Assembly (NCBI GenBank): GCA_963920705.1
Contig: OY987231.1
Span: 7,123,424-7,187,423 of the forward strand
Direction of reading: 5' to 3'
Length of the DNA: 64,000 nt
DNA from: Odiellus spinosus
Lineage: Eukaryota > Arthropoda > Arachnida > Opiliones > Phalangiidae
The number at the start of each line of letters is the position of its first letter. Positions within the stretch are counted from its first letter, which is position 1. The notes beneath the pieces are model-generated. The model did not search any database, was not told the origin of the DNA, and saw only the letters and a list, made by a program, of their open reading frames with translations. The translations under genes were made by a program, and so were the position numbers. Shown here piece by piece: positions 10,701 to 20,185 of the stretch.

Positions 10701-13700
10701 CCTCTCCTTGTCCCCAAAGCCGTTACGTTCCTTAAGTACCGCCTCCAAAATTAAAACGTCTTAGTGGTCCTTTATACAACAGATATTATTATGAAGTATA
10801 CTTAATAATGTTACGTATTACTAACTTAAATTTTGTATAGGCGCCCATGTGGTGGTTGAAGGCAAGATGAGCACCGTTCATTTGCTAGAACACATGTGAC
10901 GTTTACTTCCCCACAAACAATACTACTCTATCATAAGTTTATAACTTATCTTCTAGAAGTTATGAACTTATGACTACTTATTTATTTTGGCCAGTTTTGA
11001 CGTAATTGGTCTCATTTTGAGGCTAACATTGAGCTCTACTATAATCTCGTTTACCAAAGATGTTATATTTAAATAACAGAGAGAATTGATTTGTAGTATC
11101 GACAAGAACTAGTTCAGCCTATTAGCTCTTGCAAAGGGAAACCAGAAACCACTTAACCCAAAGACCCAACATTAGAAAGAGAATGCAAAATTTACTTTCC
11201 AGAGTCACGTTTCAAATGGATTCTCTCTTGAATTGAGCCAATTAAGTGTCCAACACATTTACTCAATCTAATTAATTCATCCCAATTTTAATTTTCAGCA
11301 TCTATTTCGTTGGTAATTTGTGACGAAGAAGTGAAAGTCGAATCCATGTTGAAGCAGACATCGGAAACTCCATCCCTTAAAACGATAGTTTACATACAAG
11401 ACATATCTCCCGAAACAGTAGCTTTAGCCCAAGAAAAAGGGGTTGCTCTCTTGTCCTATCAAGAGGTTGAGGTAATTATAATTACTAAAACTTTGTCACG
11501 AGCGTGCATCGAAGCATAGGAGATCTACTATGGATCTTAAACTTTTAAAATCAGTTAATTTTAATCAATTTGGACTGTGAAAAGATTATCAAAACTCACA
11601 CCAAAGATTTCATGGTAATTCACGGTTTGATTATACATGTGGCGAACGGGACTCACTAAGCCTAAAAATACTCGAGAAGATGGAATTGAATTGCTGGTGC
11701 CAATGAAAGATGTTAAAAAAAAATGGCGCGAGAATCAAATTTAACTCTAAAGCTCAAGCAATTTTTAACAAGCACGGCTTTTGGTTCAACCGCCATTTCA
11801 AAGAAACTCTCATTGGTTTCAGAGTTTCAGAAATTATAGATTTCCAATCTGAAATTTCTTAAATTTTAATTTTGGAACTTTGATAATTAACCGCTGATTA
11901 ACAAGAAACTTGAGTTTGTAAAATGATTTAATAGATATCTGTAGTCTTAATTGTTTAAAAAGAACTTTCCAGATCTTAGTATCCATTTAACCCTTACTGA
12001 AAAAAGTTAGTTTGATCTGAAGAGGTCCTCAAGAACACTACAAAAGTCTTGGGGAAGTCTTTACAACTTCTCCAAGACTTCTTGACATAATGAAAGACTT
12101 CCCCAAGACCTCTTAAGACCAACTTTTTTTGGTAAGGGAAAGAGCTTTTAAAGGGACAATCTGCGATTTTTAAATCCCCTATAAAGTCGCCTTTTCTAGC
12201 TTAGCAGACGACACTGACCATAACAAATTGTACACTCAAAGCTAGCCTGTGTGCATAAGGGAAGAACATTTTAAAGCCTGGCAAATATCAAAGCAGATAG
12301 GGCCTTTAAAGGGGTCGTATTAGGATATGCAGTGGCTGTACCTATTTTAAGGCATTCAAGGTCAAATTATAAGGCAGATAATTAAGCTCCGCCCCCAGCA
12401 TGGCTCATTATGACACCTTTAACACATCTTGATCTTGAGGATATTTATTCGTAATTCTTATTTTTAAGTGGCCCTTTTTGAAGCAATTTAATCTTAATCT
12501 AAAGCTTGAATCAAAATCTAAAACTATTCAAAATTATTATAGGAACTAGGAAGAACAAATCCACACAAGGCTGTCGTAAGTTTACAGATTTTTTTTTGAC
12601 AACAGCGTGTTAAAAAATGACATTAAGAATGTCCTAGACTTCTAAAAGCCTTTTTCTGATGGAACTCTTTTAGGGTGTAGCCCAATTTCTTTCATATGTC
12701 ATTTCACGCGCATTAATTTTATATAAAAACCTTTCAAATCTAATCTTGTGTGTTTCATCACGGGGTCGTCGCTAGTTCCAATACCAACCCACAATGAGTT
12801 CCTTCATTTGGGGCTATGTACTAGATTACATTCCTAGAGTCATATCATATACTTGCATGGAGTGGTAAAATACTCAATGGTAATACATATATTTTTTTAA
12901 AAAATAGCCTCCGAAGCCTAGTGACTTGGCTACCGTCTGTTACACAAGTGGCACCACCGGGAACCCCAAGGGGGTTATGCTAACCCATGATAGTATCTTA
13001 ACATGCGTTTCAGCTGTCATGTACCAATTTGGTGAATTTGCTCCTCGACATGGAGATACCATGATGTCTTTTCTACCTTTGGCACACATGTTAGAACGCT
13101 GTTGCGAAGTAAGAACCAACTTCTGTTAAGTATCATTTATTCATGCATTAATTGTAAATTTCATATATTTTCTAACTCAGACTGCAGTTTATATGACGGG
13201 TGGACAGATTGGTTTCTATGGAGGCGATATCCGCTACTTAATGGACGACATGATAGCTTTAAGACCCACAATTACCCCTTGCGTACCAAGAATTTTGAAT
13301 AAAATTCACGACAAAGTGCATTCCAGCGTTAGCGGTAGCCGACTTAAAACCTGGCTGCTCAATACAGCTTTAAAAAATAAACAAGCTGAACTTGACAGGT
13401 ATTTTTTCTTAACTCGGGAGTAAAAGCGATTTATCCCACCCGCACCGAGTGAAGAACCCAACTAACAAACTAAATTCTATCCTTATATACTTAAGGCATG
13501 TCGTAACGAATAACGGTATTTGGGATCGAATAGTCTTCAAAAGAGTGAGAGACAGTTTAGGGGGACGAGTCAGACTAATGGTTGTCGGGTCTGCACCAAT
13601 CTCCAGTAACGTTCTCACTTTTGCGAGATGCGCTCTAGGTTGCATGGTAATTAACAACCGAAATTTTTGAACCTCAATGGATTCGACCATCCGCTACGCA

Positions 13701-15123
13701 AAACAAGCCCCTTGCTGATTGGCTAAAGTCGTCTGCTAATTTGATCTGCCATAATAAAGGGCATCAGCTGTTTGTCCAACAACTGACCAAATAAGCGGAC
13801 AACGTTGACGAATCATCATGGTACAAGCCTTTCATGGTGCCCTTTCTATAGTGGATGGTCCTTTTAATCCTGCCAAGTTATGGTCCGCCTACTTTGGTTC
13901 GGACTGTCAAGGACCTAAGGAAGAACTTCTTTGAAAATACTCCAGCTAGTTCAGAACCAAAACGGAAAGTTTGACATTTGCTCCGCTATTCTTGTTGGGA
14001 TAATTTGGTGTTAAATAAACCGTTTTGGTCCTGCAATAGTAGGGTATTTTCGAAGCTCCTCCTTCTATCCTAACCAGAGTAAATCGACCTGGCTTCAAGT
14101 AAGATAACATTTGGGGAAAAAAAAAACACATTTCAGATCGTGGAAGGCTATGGTCAAACAGAATGCGTTGCTCCCTGTACATTAACCATTCCAGGCGACA
14201 ATACAACGGGTCACGTTGGACCACCAATACCCTGTTGCCAGATAAAACTGGCCGATGTACCCGAAATGGAATACTACGCTTCAAATAGTCAAGGAGAGGT
14301 AGTGTTAATTCCTCATTTTTTTTACAAAACAAATATTATTTTAAACGTCATATTCTTTAGATTTGCGTCCAAGGACCAAACGTATTCCAAGGATATTTCA
14401 AGGACCCTGAAAAAACTGCGGAAACCATTGATTCCGAGGGATGGTTGCATACCGGTGATATTGGAATGTGGCTTCCCGTAAGTTCATATTATTATCTCAA
14501 GATTAATTCAAACCCAAGGATATTAAAAATCTGGTTTTACCAAGAGAAGATTAATGTAAACCCATGTGCATATATGAAAAAAAAAAAAAAAAACTCACTG
14601 AATTCTACTACTAGTGAAAATCTAACATAACACTGAATAGAAAATTTGGTAGTTCCAACCCTTTTTATGAACACAAGAGTTCAAATTGACACTAAATCTA
14701 AAACTGGTATAAACAAAAAAAAAAATTAATCTCCATGTTGCAACTACCATATTTCATATATAGAATAATGTTTTAAGGAAACTTGAAGCTCAAAATGGAA
14801 CAGCTTTTGAACTTATTTTCGGAATCATTATGCCAAAAAACGTATTCGAGAATTCAAACAATTTAGATACGTTTGGTGTTTAAATTAATTTCTAGAGTTT
14901 GGTTAAGTTTGAATAAAGTAAAGTATAAATTCCTGGGCTTGTAATGTCCTAGCATTAAAATAATAGCCCAGTGTTTAACATCTAAGGTCTTGGGCATCAA
15001 ACGCCGGCCTGTTCTCTTAATGTTAGGACATTACAAGCGCTAATAAAGGCTGAAATAATATGACTGGCCTGAATTCAAACTTAACCAAACTATAGAAATT
15101 AATTTATTCATTCAAAAGCTGTT

Positions 15124-15154
<31 letters not shown>

Positions 15155-16061
15155 CATAAATGCCCAAAGCAGGTTGACATCTTTTTATTTAAAGCCGAGT
15201 TCACACTAACACTTTTAAGCGATTTGGAAACTAAAGGTCAAATTAAGAAATTTCAGGGTTACGATTTAGTCCCTCAAAATTGATTTGAAAACGCCTTCAA
15301 AGTGTCAAGTGTCAACTTTGCATCCCTTTTGGCGAAACCCGATTGAACTAATAAAATTAATCCAAGTTTTATTTTATATAGAACGGTGCTCTTAAAGTTA
15401 TGGACAGAAAGAAACATATATTCAAATTGTCTCAGGGAGAATATATTGCGCCCGAAAAGATTGAAAATATTTATCAACGAAGTGTTTTTGTGTCTCATAT
15501 TTTTGTCTACGGAGAGAGCTTAAAAGTAATGCTTATAATTTACAGGAGGTTTATATTATAACTATATTTTAACCGTATTATACACAGTCTTGCCTAGTTG
15601 CCATCGTAGCTCCTGATAAGGAAGTACTAACCAACTGGTGTAACGAAAATGAAGTGCGAGGCAGCTGGTTACAAATTTGTGACAATAAGGTAAGAAATTT
15701 TATCAAATAACCAAAAATTATTATAATATCTAGAAAATTATTTGTAACTCATTATTTTTATGCATCTCAGGAAGTCAAAAAGGCTGTTATGAATGATATG
15801 ATTGCCGAGGGAAAGAAAACTGGTCTTAAATCGTTTGAGCAGGTAAATATTAACGGCGATTTAAATTTACGTCACTCACCCCGTAGTTAAACTAATTAAA
15901 ATTCGTTCAAAACTCCCTTTCAGGTGAAAGATATTTACTTGTACGACGGTGTATTTATGATTGAAAATGGGCTGCTTACACCCACACTCAAAACTAAGCG
16001 TCCAGAATGTAGAAAATTCTTTATGCCTCAAATTGAAGCCATGTACAGCTCACTCGATTAA
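4594..16061 (+). CDS. Acsl: Long-chain acyl-CoA synthetase, ACSL1/5/6 type (complete, 16 coding exons)
   Basis: This gene encodes an enzyme that activates long-chain fatty acids to acyl-CoA with ATP, normally on the ER, outer mitochondrial or peroxisomal membrane. Coding exons: 4594-4740, 8768-8882, 8960-9027, 9543-9644, 9730-9829, 11299-11471, 12543-12575, 12908-13108, 13181-13398, 13496-13646, 14137-14298, 14361-14477, 15382-15525, 15588-15689, 15771-15842 and 15924-16061. They sum to 2043 nt, 680 residues plus stop, close to the roughly 700 of animal ACSLs. Seen in the translation: a hydrophobic N-terminal anchor (about residues 5-30), the P-loop [11 protein letters not shown] (258-268), GYGQTE (440-445), GWLHTGDIG (517-525) running into [17 protein letters not shown] (537-553), and the C-terminal [12 protein letters not shown]. 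The SGTTG P-loop fits ACSL1/5/6 better than ACSL3/4. The start codon is the first Met, just before the anchor. Introns hold several transposon-like elements. Family assignment is firm; exon ends are inferred from splice consensus and frame. Confidence 0.95.
4789..5537. mobile_element. F1 foldback element, copy A, interrupted by a second element
   Basis: TTAA flanks both ends (4785-4788, 5538-5541). The arms carry GAGCTAAAAATGGAACAGCT and TAGACACGTTTT and their inverses. The centre is an inverted pair around CATTAAAAGAATAGG. The region about 4953-5240 is foreign to F1 and matches 41191-41490. Lies in ACSL intron 1, 48 bases after exon 1. Confidence 0.85.
4953..5240. mobile_element. F6-type element (TCGATTT subfamily), nested in F1 copy A
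   Basis: It starts AGCTACGGTCACACCAGCAT and holds several AAATCGATTT palindromic motifs. A reverse-orientation relative is at 41191-41490. The other F1 copies lack this insert, so it landed later. Confidence 0.75.
5568..6171. mobile_element. F10 foldback element, about 0.6 kb
   Basis: Ends AGAAGCCGATGAAACCCTCC and (right) GGAGGGTTTTATCGGCTTCT are inverted. An inner inverted pair, ATGGGCCAAGAAACGATAAA at 5850 and its partner near 6070-6103, makes it nested. It contains a double CRE palindrome at 5945. Only one copy was seen. Confidence 0.7.
5945..5962. promoter_or_regulatory. Perfect 18-bp palindrome of two CRE octamers
   Basis: TGACGTCATATGACGTCA reads the same on both strands and contains two full CREB/ATF octamers. 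It sits inside the F10 element; function is unknown. Confidence 0.5.
6353..6626. mobile_element. F1 foldback element, copy B (centre deleted)
   Basis: TTAA at 6349-6352 and 6627-6630. The ends AGGGAAACTTAGAAACTAAA and the inverse of AGCTCCAAGTTTCCCT match the other F1 copies. The 40-bp central palindrome is missing. Confidence 0.85.
6752..6888. mobile_element. F3 foldback element, copy a (137 bp)
   Basis: TTAA at 6748-6751 and 6889-6892. It starts AGGGGCTATCTGCAATTTTT and ends GAGCAGATAGGGCCT. The same sequence recurs at 12152, 26300 and 48805. Confidence 0.85.
7410..7560. mobile_element. F2-related element, left half
   Basis: Preceded by TTAA, it begins AGGGAGAATGCAGCAGCTAA and continues to the TAGGCTTAACAAGGATCCTT block shared with 19691-20007. 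The right arm is absent or decayed. Confidence 0.6.
7698..7849. mobile_element. F6 element (AGCTGCGTTCACAC ends)
   Basis: It starts AGCTGCGTTCACACGAGACT and ends GCTAGTGTGAACGTAGCT, an inverted pair. Related copies are at 15191, 40714, 41191 and 4953. Confidence 0.75.
7855..8706. mobile_element. F7 foldback element, about 0.85 kb, most complete copy
   Basis: Left arm motifs CTCGATTGGGGCCGTGTCAA, GTGAATTTAATCA and GACGTCGGTTCTACTTTTCA recur inverted on the right (GACGTCACGCG at 8595, TGATTAAATTCACC, TTGAATCGAGTTAG). The core contains CCACGTGATTTCGTGACGTA. Core copies lie at 35245 and 58612 in the opposite orientation. In ACSL intron 1. Confidence 0.8.
8768..8882 (+). CDS. Acsl: ACSL coding exon 2 (residues 50-88)
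   Basis: It starts after TTAATTTAG and reads [12 protein letters not shown] through [18 protein letters not shown]. The donor is GTAAGT at 8883, leaving one base of the next codon. It matches the ACSL segment before the NNGPCLG block. Confidence 0.9.
8960..9027 (+). CDS. Acsl: ACSL coding exon 3 (residues 88-110)
   Basis: It reads [10 protein letters not shown] then [10 protein letters not shown], the conserved NGPCLG...PYEWLSY block. The acceptor is TTCGTAG and the donor GTTAGT at 9028. Confidence 0.93.
9060..9497. mobile_element. F1 foldback element, copy C (438 bp, best preserved)
   Basis: TTAA at 9056-9059 and 9498-9501. The whole element is a long inverted repeat. The central arms are CCTAACATTAAAAGAATAGG and its inverse. 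It lies between ACSL exons 3 and 4. Confidence 0.9.
9543..9644 (+). CDS. Acsl: ACSL coding exon 4 (residues 111-144)
   Basis: It reads [14 protein letters not shown] through [11 protein letters not shown], aligned to the ACSL block ending GIFAQNRPEW. The donor GTTTGT is at 9645; reading past it hits a stop, which supports the junction. Confidence 0.9.
9730..9829 (+). CDS. Acsl: ACSL coding exon 5 (residues 145-178)
   Basis: It begins W-V-L directly after TTAAATTAG and carries the conserved [15 protein letters not shown] block. The donor is GTATTA at 9830, with one base of the split codon. Confidence 0.93.
10083..10639. mobile_element. F8 element, 557 bp, copy 1
   Basis: It starts AGAGCTCGGAATTCG and ends CGATTCCGAGCTCT, a short inverted repeat of about 12 bp. 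The body is closely matched in reverse orientation at 53689-54210. It has no coding potential. ACSL intron 5. Confidence 0.8.
10640..11298. other. Rest of ACSL intron 5
   Basis: No repeat or motif was recognised apart from the splice acceptor at the right end. Confidence 0.6.
11299..11471 (+). CDS. Acsl: ACSL coding exon 6 (residues 178-235)
   Basis: It follows the acceptor ATTTTCAG and completes the split codon (Ala). It reads [15 protein letters not shown] through [10 protein letters not shown]. The donor GTAATT is at 11472. This is a variable part of the family, so support is mainly frame and position. Confidence 0.88.
11998..12130. repeat. Foldback of about 130 bp in ACSL intron 6
   Basis: AAAAAAGTTAGTTTGATCTG on the left pairs with AGACCAACTTTTTTT on the right. 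CAAAAGTCTTGGGGAAGTCT pairs with AGACTTCCCCAAGACC, with inner AACTTCTCCAAGACTTC. The whole segment can form a branched stem. Confidence 0.75.
12152..12305. mobile_element. F3 foldback element, copy b
   Basis: TTAA at 12148-12151 and 12306-12309. Ends AGGGACAATCTGCG and AGCAGATAGGGCCT. The body matches 6752-6888, including TCTAGCTTAGCAGACGAC. Confidence 0.85.
12543..12575 (+). CDS. Acsl: ACSL coding exon 7, 33-nt micro-exon (residues 236-246)
   Basis: This micro-exon of 11 codons, [11 protein letters not shown], lies between TTATAG and GTAAGT. It matches the family's D/E-L-G-R-x-N motif before the AMP-binding domain. It is symmetric (phase 0/0), so skipping it would keep the frame. Confidence 0.85.
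12908..13108 (+). CDS. Acsl: ACSL coding exon 8, ATP/AMP-binding P-loop (residues 247-313)
   Basis: It encodes [19 protein letters not shown] (P-loop) and [16 protein letters not shown], both hallmarks of AMP-forming acyl-CoA synthetases. The acceptor is AAAATAG and the donor GTAAGA at 13109. Confidence 0.97.
13181..13398 (+). CDS. Acsl: ACSL coding exon 9 (residues 314-386)
   Basis: It reads [18 protein letters not shown] then [20 protein letters not shown], matching the family's GDIRLLMDD...PTVFPVVPRLLN block. It ends with two bases of an Arg codon before GTATTT. In animal ACSLs this gate-domain region is often an alternative exon; only one version was seen here. Confidence 0.95.
13496..13646 (+). 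CDS. Acsl: ACSL coding exon 10 (residues 386-436)
   Basis: It contains [20 protein letters not shown] and [16 protein letters not shown], conserved core of the adenylation domain. The acceptor is ACTTAAG and the donor GTAATT at 13647. Confidence 0.95.
14137..14298 (+). CDS. Acsl: ACSL coding exon 11 (residues 437-490)
   Basis: It contains [19 protein letters not shown] and GHVGPPIPC. The acidic residue of GYGQTE (E445) is in place. The acceptor is ACATTTCAG and the donor GTAGTG at 14299. Confidence 0.95.
14361..14477 (+). CDS. Acsl: ACSL coding exon 12 (residues 491-529)
   Basis: It reads [19 protein letters not shown] and [13 protein letters not shown], the first half of the fatty-acyl-CoA synthetase signature, including the ribose-binding Asp (D523). 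The donor is GTAAGT at 14478. Confidence 0.95.
14777..15132. mobile_element. F1 foldback element, copy D, with poly-T tail
   Basis: TTAA at 14773-14776. The arms and central CATTAAAATAATAG palindrome are recognisable. The right end stops at GCTGTTCCA followed by a long T run (to about 15154) instead of the usual TTTCCCTTTAA. ACSL intron 12. Confidence 0.8.
15191..15315. mobile_element. F6 element, partial
   Basis: It begins AAGCCGAGTTCACACTAACA and contains GCGATTTGGAAAC and TTGATTTGAAAACGCC. The right end fades into CAAAGTGTCAAGTGTCAAC. Confidence 0.6.
15382..15525 (+). CDS. Acsl: ACSL coding exon 13 (residues 530-577)
   Basis: It holds the second half of the signature: [20 protein letters not shown], then [11 protein letters not shown]. 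The acceptor is TTATATAG and the donor GTAATG at 15526. Confidence 0.95.
15588..15689 (+). CDS. Acsl: ACSL coding exon 14 (residues 578-611)
   Basis: It reads [18 protein letters not shown] through ICDNK, matching the IAIVVPD...LC block of the C-terminal subdomain. The acceptor is TACACAG and the donor GTAAGA at 15690. Confidence 0.92.
15771..15842 (+). CDS. Acsl: ACSL coding exon 15 (residues 612-635)
   Basis: It reads [20 protein letters not shown] then SFEQ, equivalent to the VKKAIL...GLKPFEQ block. The acceptor is CATCTCAG and the donor GTAAAT. Confidence 0.93.
15924..16061 (+). CDS. Acsl: ACSL coding exon 16 (residues 636-680 and stop)
   Basis: It contains [15 protein letters not shown], with the conserved C-terminal lysines, and ends MYSSLD followed by TAA. 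The acceptor is CCCTTTCAG. The terminus is complete. Confidence 0.95.
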   Translation: MKDIYLYDGVFMIENGLLTPTLKTKRPECRKFFMPQIEAMYSSLD

Positions 16062-16424
16062 ATAATCGAATAATTAGGTATAATTTAAGTTAACATTTTT
16101 AAACAAAAAAAAAAAAAAAAATAATAGGTCAAATTTTATTTGTGATAATTTAAAAGAAACTAATAATTTTCACCCTTTTCCACGCATTTTAAATAACCCT
16201 ACATCGTTTATTTGCGCAATTTATATTAGATAAATATTAAATTTTGAATGAAATGAGTTCCTATATCCCAAAATTCTTACTCTACCCATTTTTTTTTCGT
16301 TTTGTTTAATTTGTTCGTTATTATTTTTTTATATATTAAAACTTAAAAATCGAAAGAAAAATGAATAATGATCCTATCTAAAAGTTTTCCAGTTAAAATT
16401 TACGCCTCTAGATAACAAATTTGT

Positions 16425-16430
16425 AATAAA
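16425..16430 (+). terminator. Candidate ACSL polyadenylation signal
   Basis: This is the first canonical AATAAA after the ACSL stop, 364 bases downstream, followed by a T/G-rich stretch (TGGGTTTATTCGTGTGA). No transcript evidence is available. Confidence 0.5.
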
Positions 16431-19074
16431 ACCAACCATTTGGGTTTATTCGTGTGATATATGATAACAAATGATACGCAACCACTTCCGAGAAATTAAA
16501 TTAATTCCCATTTTCGTTTACCAAAATTAAGCATTCCCATTTAAAATACGTGATAAATACTAAAGCTTTCTAGGTCTACGTTCTTCATTATGAAAATTAG
16601 AAACTATAGGTAATAATGTATATGCTCGCGTACTGGAACTACAATGTAAAATGTAGATAAATCAGTTTCAATCTACGCTCCGAACAACCTAAATCTAGCG
16701 ATAGTCACCTACTACAGATCGTAATTGTAATGGCGTAACTATCTTAAATGGATTTCATAAATGGAACACTTAAAATTAACGTATAAAGTGTCTCTTAAAT
16801 AGCTTTCAATGGCAGTGTTCTATAAAATCTAGGCCTAGAATTCTATCACGATTAAATGGCAGTTCTTAATATATAAAATTGAGATTTAATATTTCGTTTG
16901 AACTTGACGCAGATATTTTGACGCGATTATCTAGCTAAATTAGTTAAAATAAAACATTTTGTAACAAATGTTACAAGAGAAAGAAAGCAGGGGGTACTTA
17001 CATTACATTAAGCCTTGGCGTTTCGACCACATTCCCATTGAAACTTCCCAATTACTACTTAAAACCATAATAATCAATGACAAAATGTTATCTTACCTTT
17101 GCTAGCTTCATAGAGATGAATTTATAGTTTAATCCACGTTATTTATTACATAACTAAAGCCATCCAGGCACGATTTATCAGCAGTAAAAGTCACAAAACT
17201 TGCTTCCTCACATTCGCGGCTTGGCGCGCGCCTTACTGGTGAAAAAAAACCTCGACTAGGCGAAAACCGGAAGTGGTGGGAAGATCACGTGAACTCCTAA
17301 TCCGGAAGTGGTTAAAAATAAAACCGCGAAAATATCAAAAATTCAAATTTCAAAGTTATAAAATTAGTCTCACACTAACAAAAAATTAACAGTATTCTTA
17401 CAATATAAAATGGGTGTTAAAAAAAAACCCCAATTTTTAAAGAGGTAACTCAATATTAAAGTATGACCTACCAATATAACCACCACGTGTATAAGAAACG
17501 TTTTCTCAAAGCACTCTCGAAACTTCGGAAGATATTTTGTAGAGAACAATAGACAAGGGATTTTAATAATGAAAAATTTCTGAAATTTTTAGTTTATAAT
17601 TTGGCCTAACACTAATTAAAATATTTTAATAGAATTTAGATATAGAATGTACATAAATGTACAAACTAAAAAATTAAATAAAACCTCAACGTTTAATTAT
17701 AGAGAAATTGAGTATGATTTCAATAGCTTCAAACAAATGTTTACGAAATCAAGAACAGATTGAAACACGCGAGAACATTGAAAGGTAACGTAGTCAATGG
17801 TCACTAGGCAGCAAGATCTCTGAATTCTTGCGAGGATAGTCTGCTACTATTTCATTGAAAATTTCTGAAAATTGGACTGTAGATAAGGATATTTTCTTTA
17901 GTAGTCTGCTTGACTAGTAAACCCCAGTACCTCTAAATATTCAGTTGTTACTATGAATTTTGAAATCGATTTGGCTGCAATACTGGTATATTCATGAAAA
18001 AATTTCAATAGTCAAAATGACCCTTCCCATATCGTGCAATATTTATAGTAGGCGAATGTTATGATTATGTACAGCCCTAGCCGAAACGCCCTTAAATATG
18101 TTTCTGGTGGAATTTAAATATTTTTTACACCTTTTCCCCAAATTTAGTGTTGGTCAAATTAATTTACATTCAAAAATATAGAACTTCGTAGCCTGTTTTC
18201 AATGTTTTCGCGCGTTTCTGTGGGTTTTTGACAAAAATGTAAAAAAAAAAAAATAATGATAATTAGGCCTAAGACTTAATCTGTTTATTTAAAATTTAGA
18301 GTTTGTGGAACTTATGAAAAATACTAGTTCAAGACTGTTTTTCCATGTACTCATAACTGAAAAATAAATTACAATTTTGTATTTAAAATTAATGGGGATT
18401 GAATACCTTATATAACGGTATATGTGTTTTGGTATTTTTTTTTTTTTTTTTTTTTACAAAATGCTGTACATTAGTTTATTTTAAACTCTTTTACAACATA
18501 TTTTCAGTTCTCTTTCTAAAAATGTCAACATGGGCTCACATGTACTGACGAATCAATTTTTTTTTTATTATTATTTTTTTTCTTTTTCTTTTAACAGTCA
18601 CAACAATTTCGATCGCGCTCCCTAAATTTTAAAAATAAGGTTAATTTACATATATAACGAGGCCAGAAGGGATGAATTACACAAACTAGCTAATTGAAAC
18701 TCGTTATCGACCAAGAGAATATATTTATTCGTAACCTAGAACAAATTGGATGCTTAAAAAGTATTATTCAAAAGAACTGAAATATCACTTGGTTTATGTA
18801 TTTTTTTTTAGTGCAGCCGATATTGTAATTTAACCGATACAGATATCGATATCAAGATTTAACAGATATCGATATGAAGAGTCTTAACCACTCTTGGTTT
18901 AACTAATCAAAGTTTTTATGTCTCTTCTAATTATGGCGGAAATTTTTTAAAAAATTAAAATTTTTGGCGCGAAATTTAAATGTTTTTTAAAATTGAAATT
19001 TCGCGTCAAAAAATTGACGTCACTCACGTCATCTATTTTAGAATATGGATATTGGTTAAATGTCGGCTTTTAAA
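16431..19074. other. Intergenic region between the two convergent genes
   Basis: AT-rich with several A and T runs and no open frame of note. It contains the paired ETS-like motifs at 17267-17311 and short GATATCGATATC repeats near 18843. Confidence 0.6.
17267..17311. promoter_or_regulatory. Two ETS-type sites (CCGGAAGTGG) around an E-box
   Basis: ACCGGAAGTGGT at 17266 and TCCGGAAGTGGT at 17301 lie 35 bp apart in the same orientation, with ATCACGTGAAC between them and a GGCGCGCGCC palindrome at 17223. This resembles a small promoter, but no transcript was identified. Confidence 0.4.
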
Positions 19075-19350
19075 CGCAATCAAACCTTAATATTAATAAA
19101 ATATCAGTTTTTAAAAACGATTAATCCTCGACATTGATAAATTCTTGTTTTTTAGATGCGATCAAACCTCGATATTGATAAATTTTCGGTTTTAAGACGC
19201 GATCAAACCACGATATTGGTACAATATAGGTTTTTAGACACGATCAAACCTCGATATTCATATTAAAACGGTTTTTAGACGCAATAAAACCTCGATATTC
19301 ATATTAAAACGGTTTTTAGACGCAATAAAACCTCGACCTTGGTAAAATCT
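19075..19350. repeat. Degenerate tandem repeat of about 40 bp (around 7 units)
   Basis: Units have the form CGATCAAACCTCGATATT, then TTTTAGACGC. The last units (CATATTAAAACGGTTTTTAG) are nearly identical to each other. Confidence 0.85.
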
Positions 19351-19690
19351 TGATATTGATAATCATATCAGGCCCCTCACTAATTTTTTTTTTTTTTTTA
19401 AATGGCACTGAGAACCTGATTTGATATAAAAAAAAAAATATTGAGCACGTTGGTACAAAGGAAACTGGTGTGCCTTAAAAAGAATGAATTGTTCTCCATA
19501 TCCAGAAAGCTATCAATTAACTTGAATTATTTATAAGGCTCCTAATAAGGATTAAAATTTATTGCTTGTTGAATTATTTTTGTAGTTTACCACACTTTTG
19601 GCACAATAATTATTGCACATTTATTTTTCATAAAAAAAGTTTAAAAAGAAGTTTTTTGATTTTATTTATAATTAAAAAAAACTTTCTTAA

Positions 19691-20007
19691 AGGGAGAATG
19701 CAGTAGTTGTTTTTCTATCGTTTAAAAGAGGCCTGATCAGCTCATTAAAAATTACAAACCAATGTTTAGCTAGAAAACCATTTTTAAATTACTAATACTC
19801 AAATTAGGCTTAGCAAGGATTCATTTGGGAGTCTTCGGCCAATCATGTTAGAAGCTTGTTTTCCTAGAATATTACGACAGTAAAACTATCTAAACTAGGC
19901 ATAAGTCTCGCGCGCTTACGCTAATTGGCGAGAGACGATATATCAAACACCCCACGAATCCTTGTTAAGCCTACTTTTAAAAATTAAAAAGTTAATTGCA
20001 GTCTCCC
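19691..20007. mobile_element. F2-related foldback element, 317 bp
   Basis: TTAA at 19687-19690 and 20008-20011. It starts AGGGAGAATGCAGTAG and ends TTGCAGTCTCCC. The inner blocks TTAGGCTTAGCAAGGATTC and GAATCCTTGTTAAGCCTA are inverted copies. Confidence 0.8.
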
Positions 20008-20179
20008 TTAAAAACATTCAAATAGGTTCATGCCGAAGGTAAAAATGATTAAAATTAAATTTTAAGCTTTTGATTTTGATTGTTTCGTACTTTTATACAA
20101 TATTGCTTTTTTGAGTATTAATATTTTTGCAGTAAAAATTAATTAAAATTCATTAAAATAGTTTAAATTAGCCACCGCG

Positions 20180-20185
20180 TTTATT
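20180..20185 (-). terminator. Candidate TCF polyadenylation signal
   Basis: This is the first minus-strand AATAAA below the TCF stop (TTTATT on +), implying a 3' UTR of roughly 0.8 kb. Others lie further away, so this is only a candidate. Confidence 0.35.
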
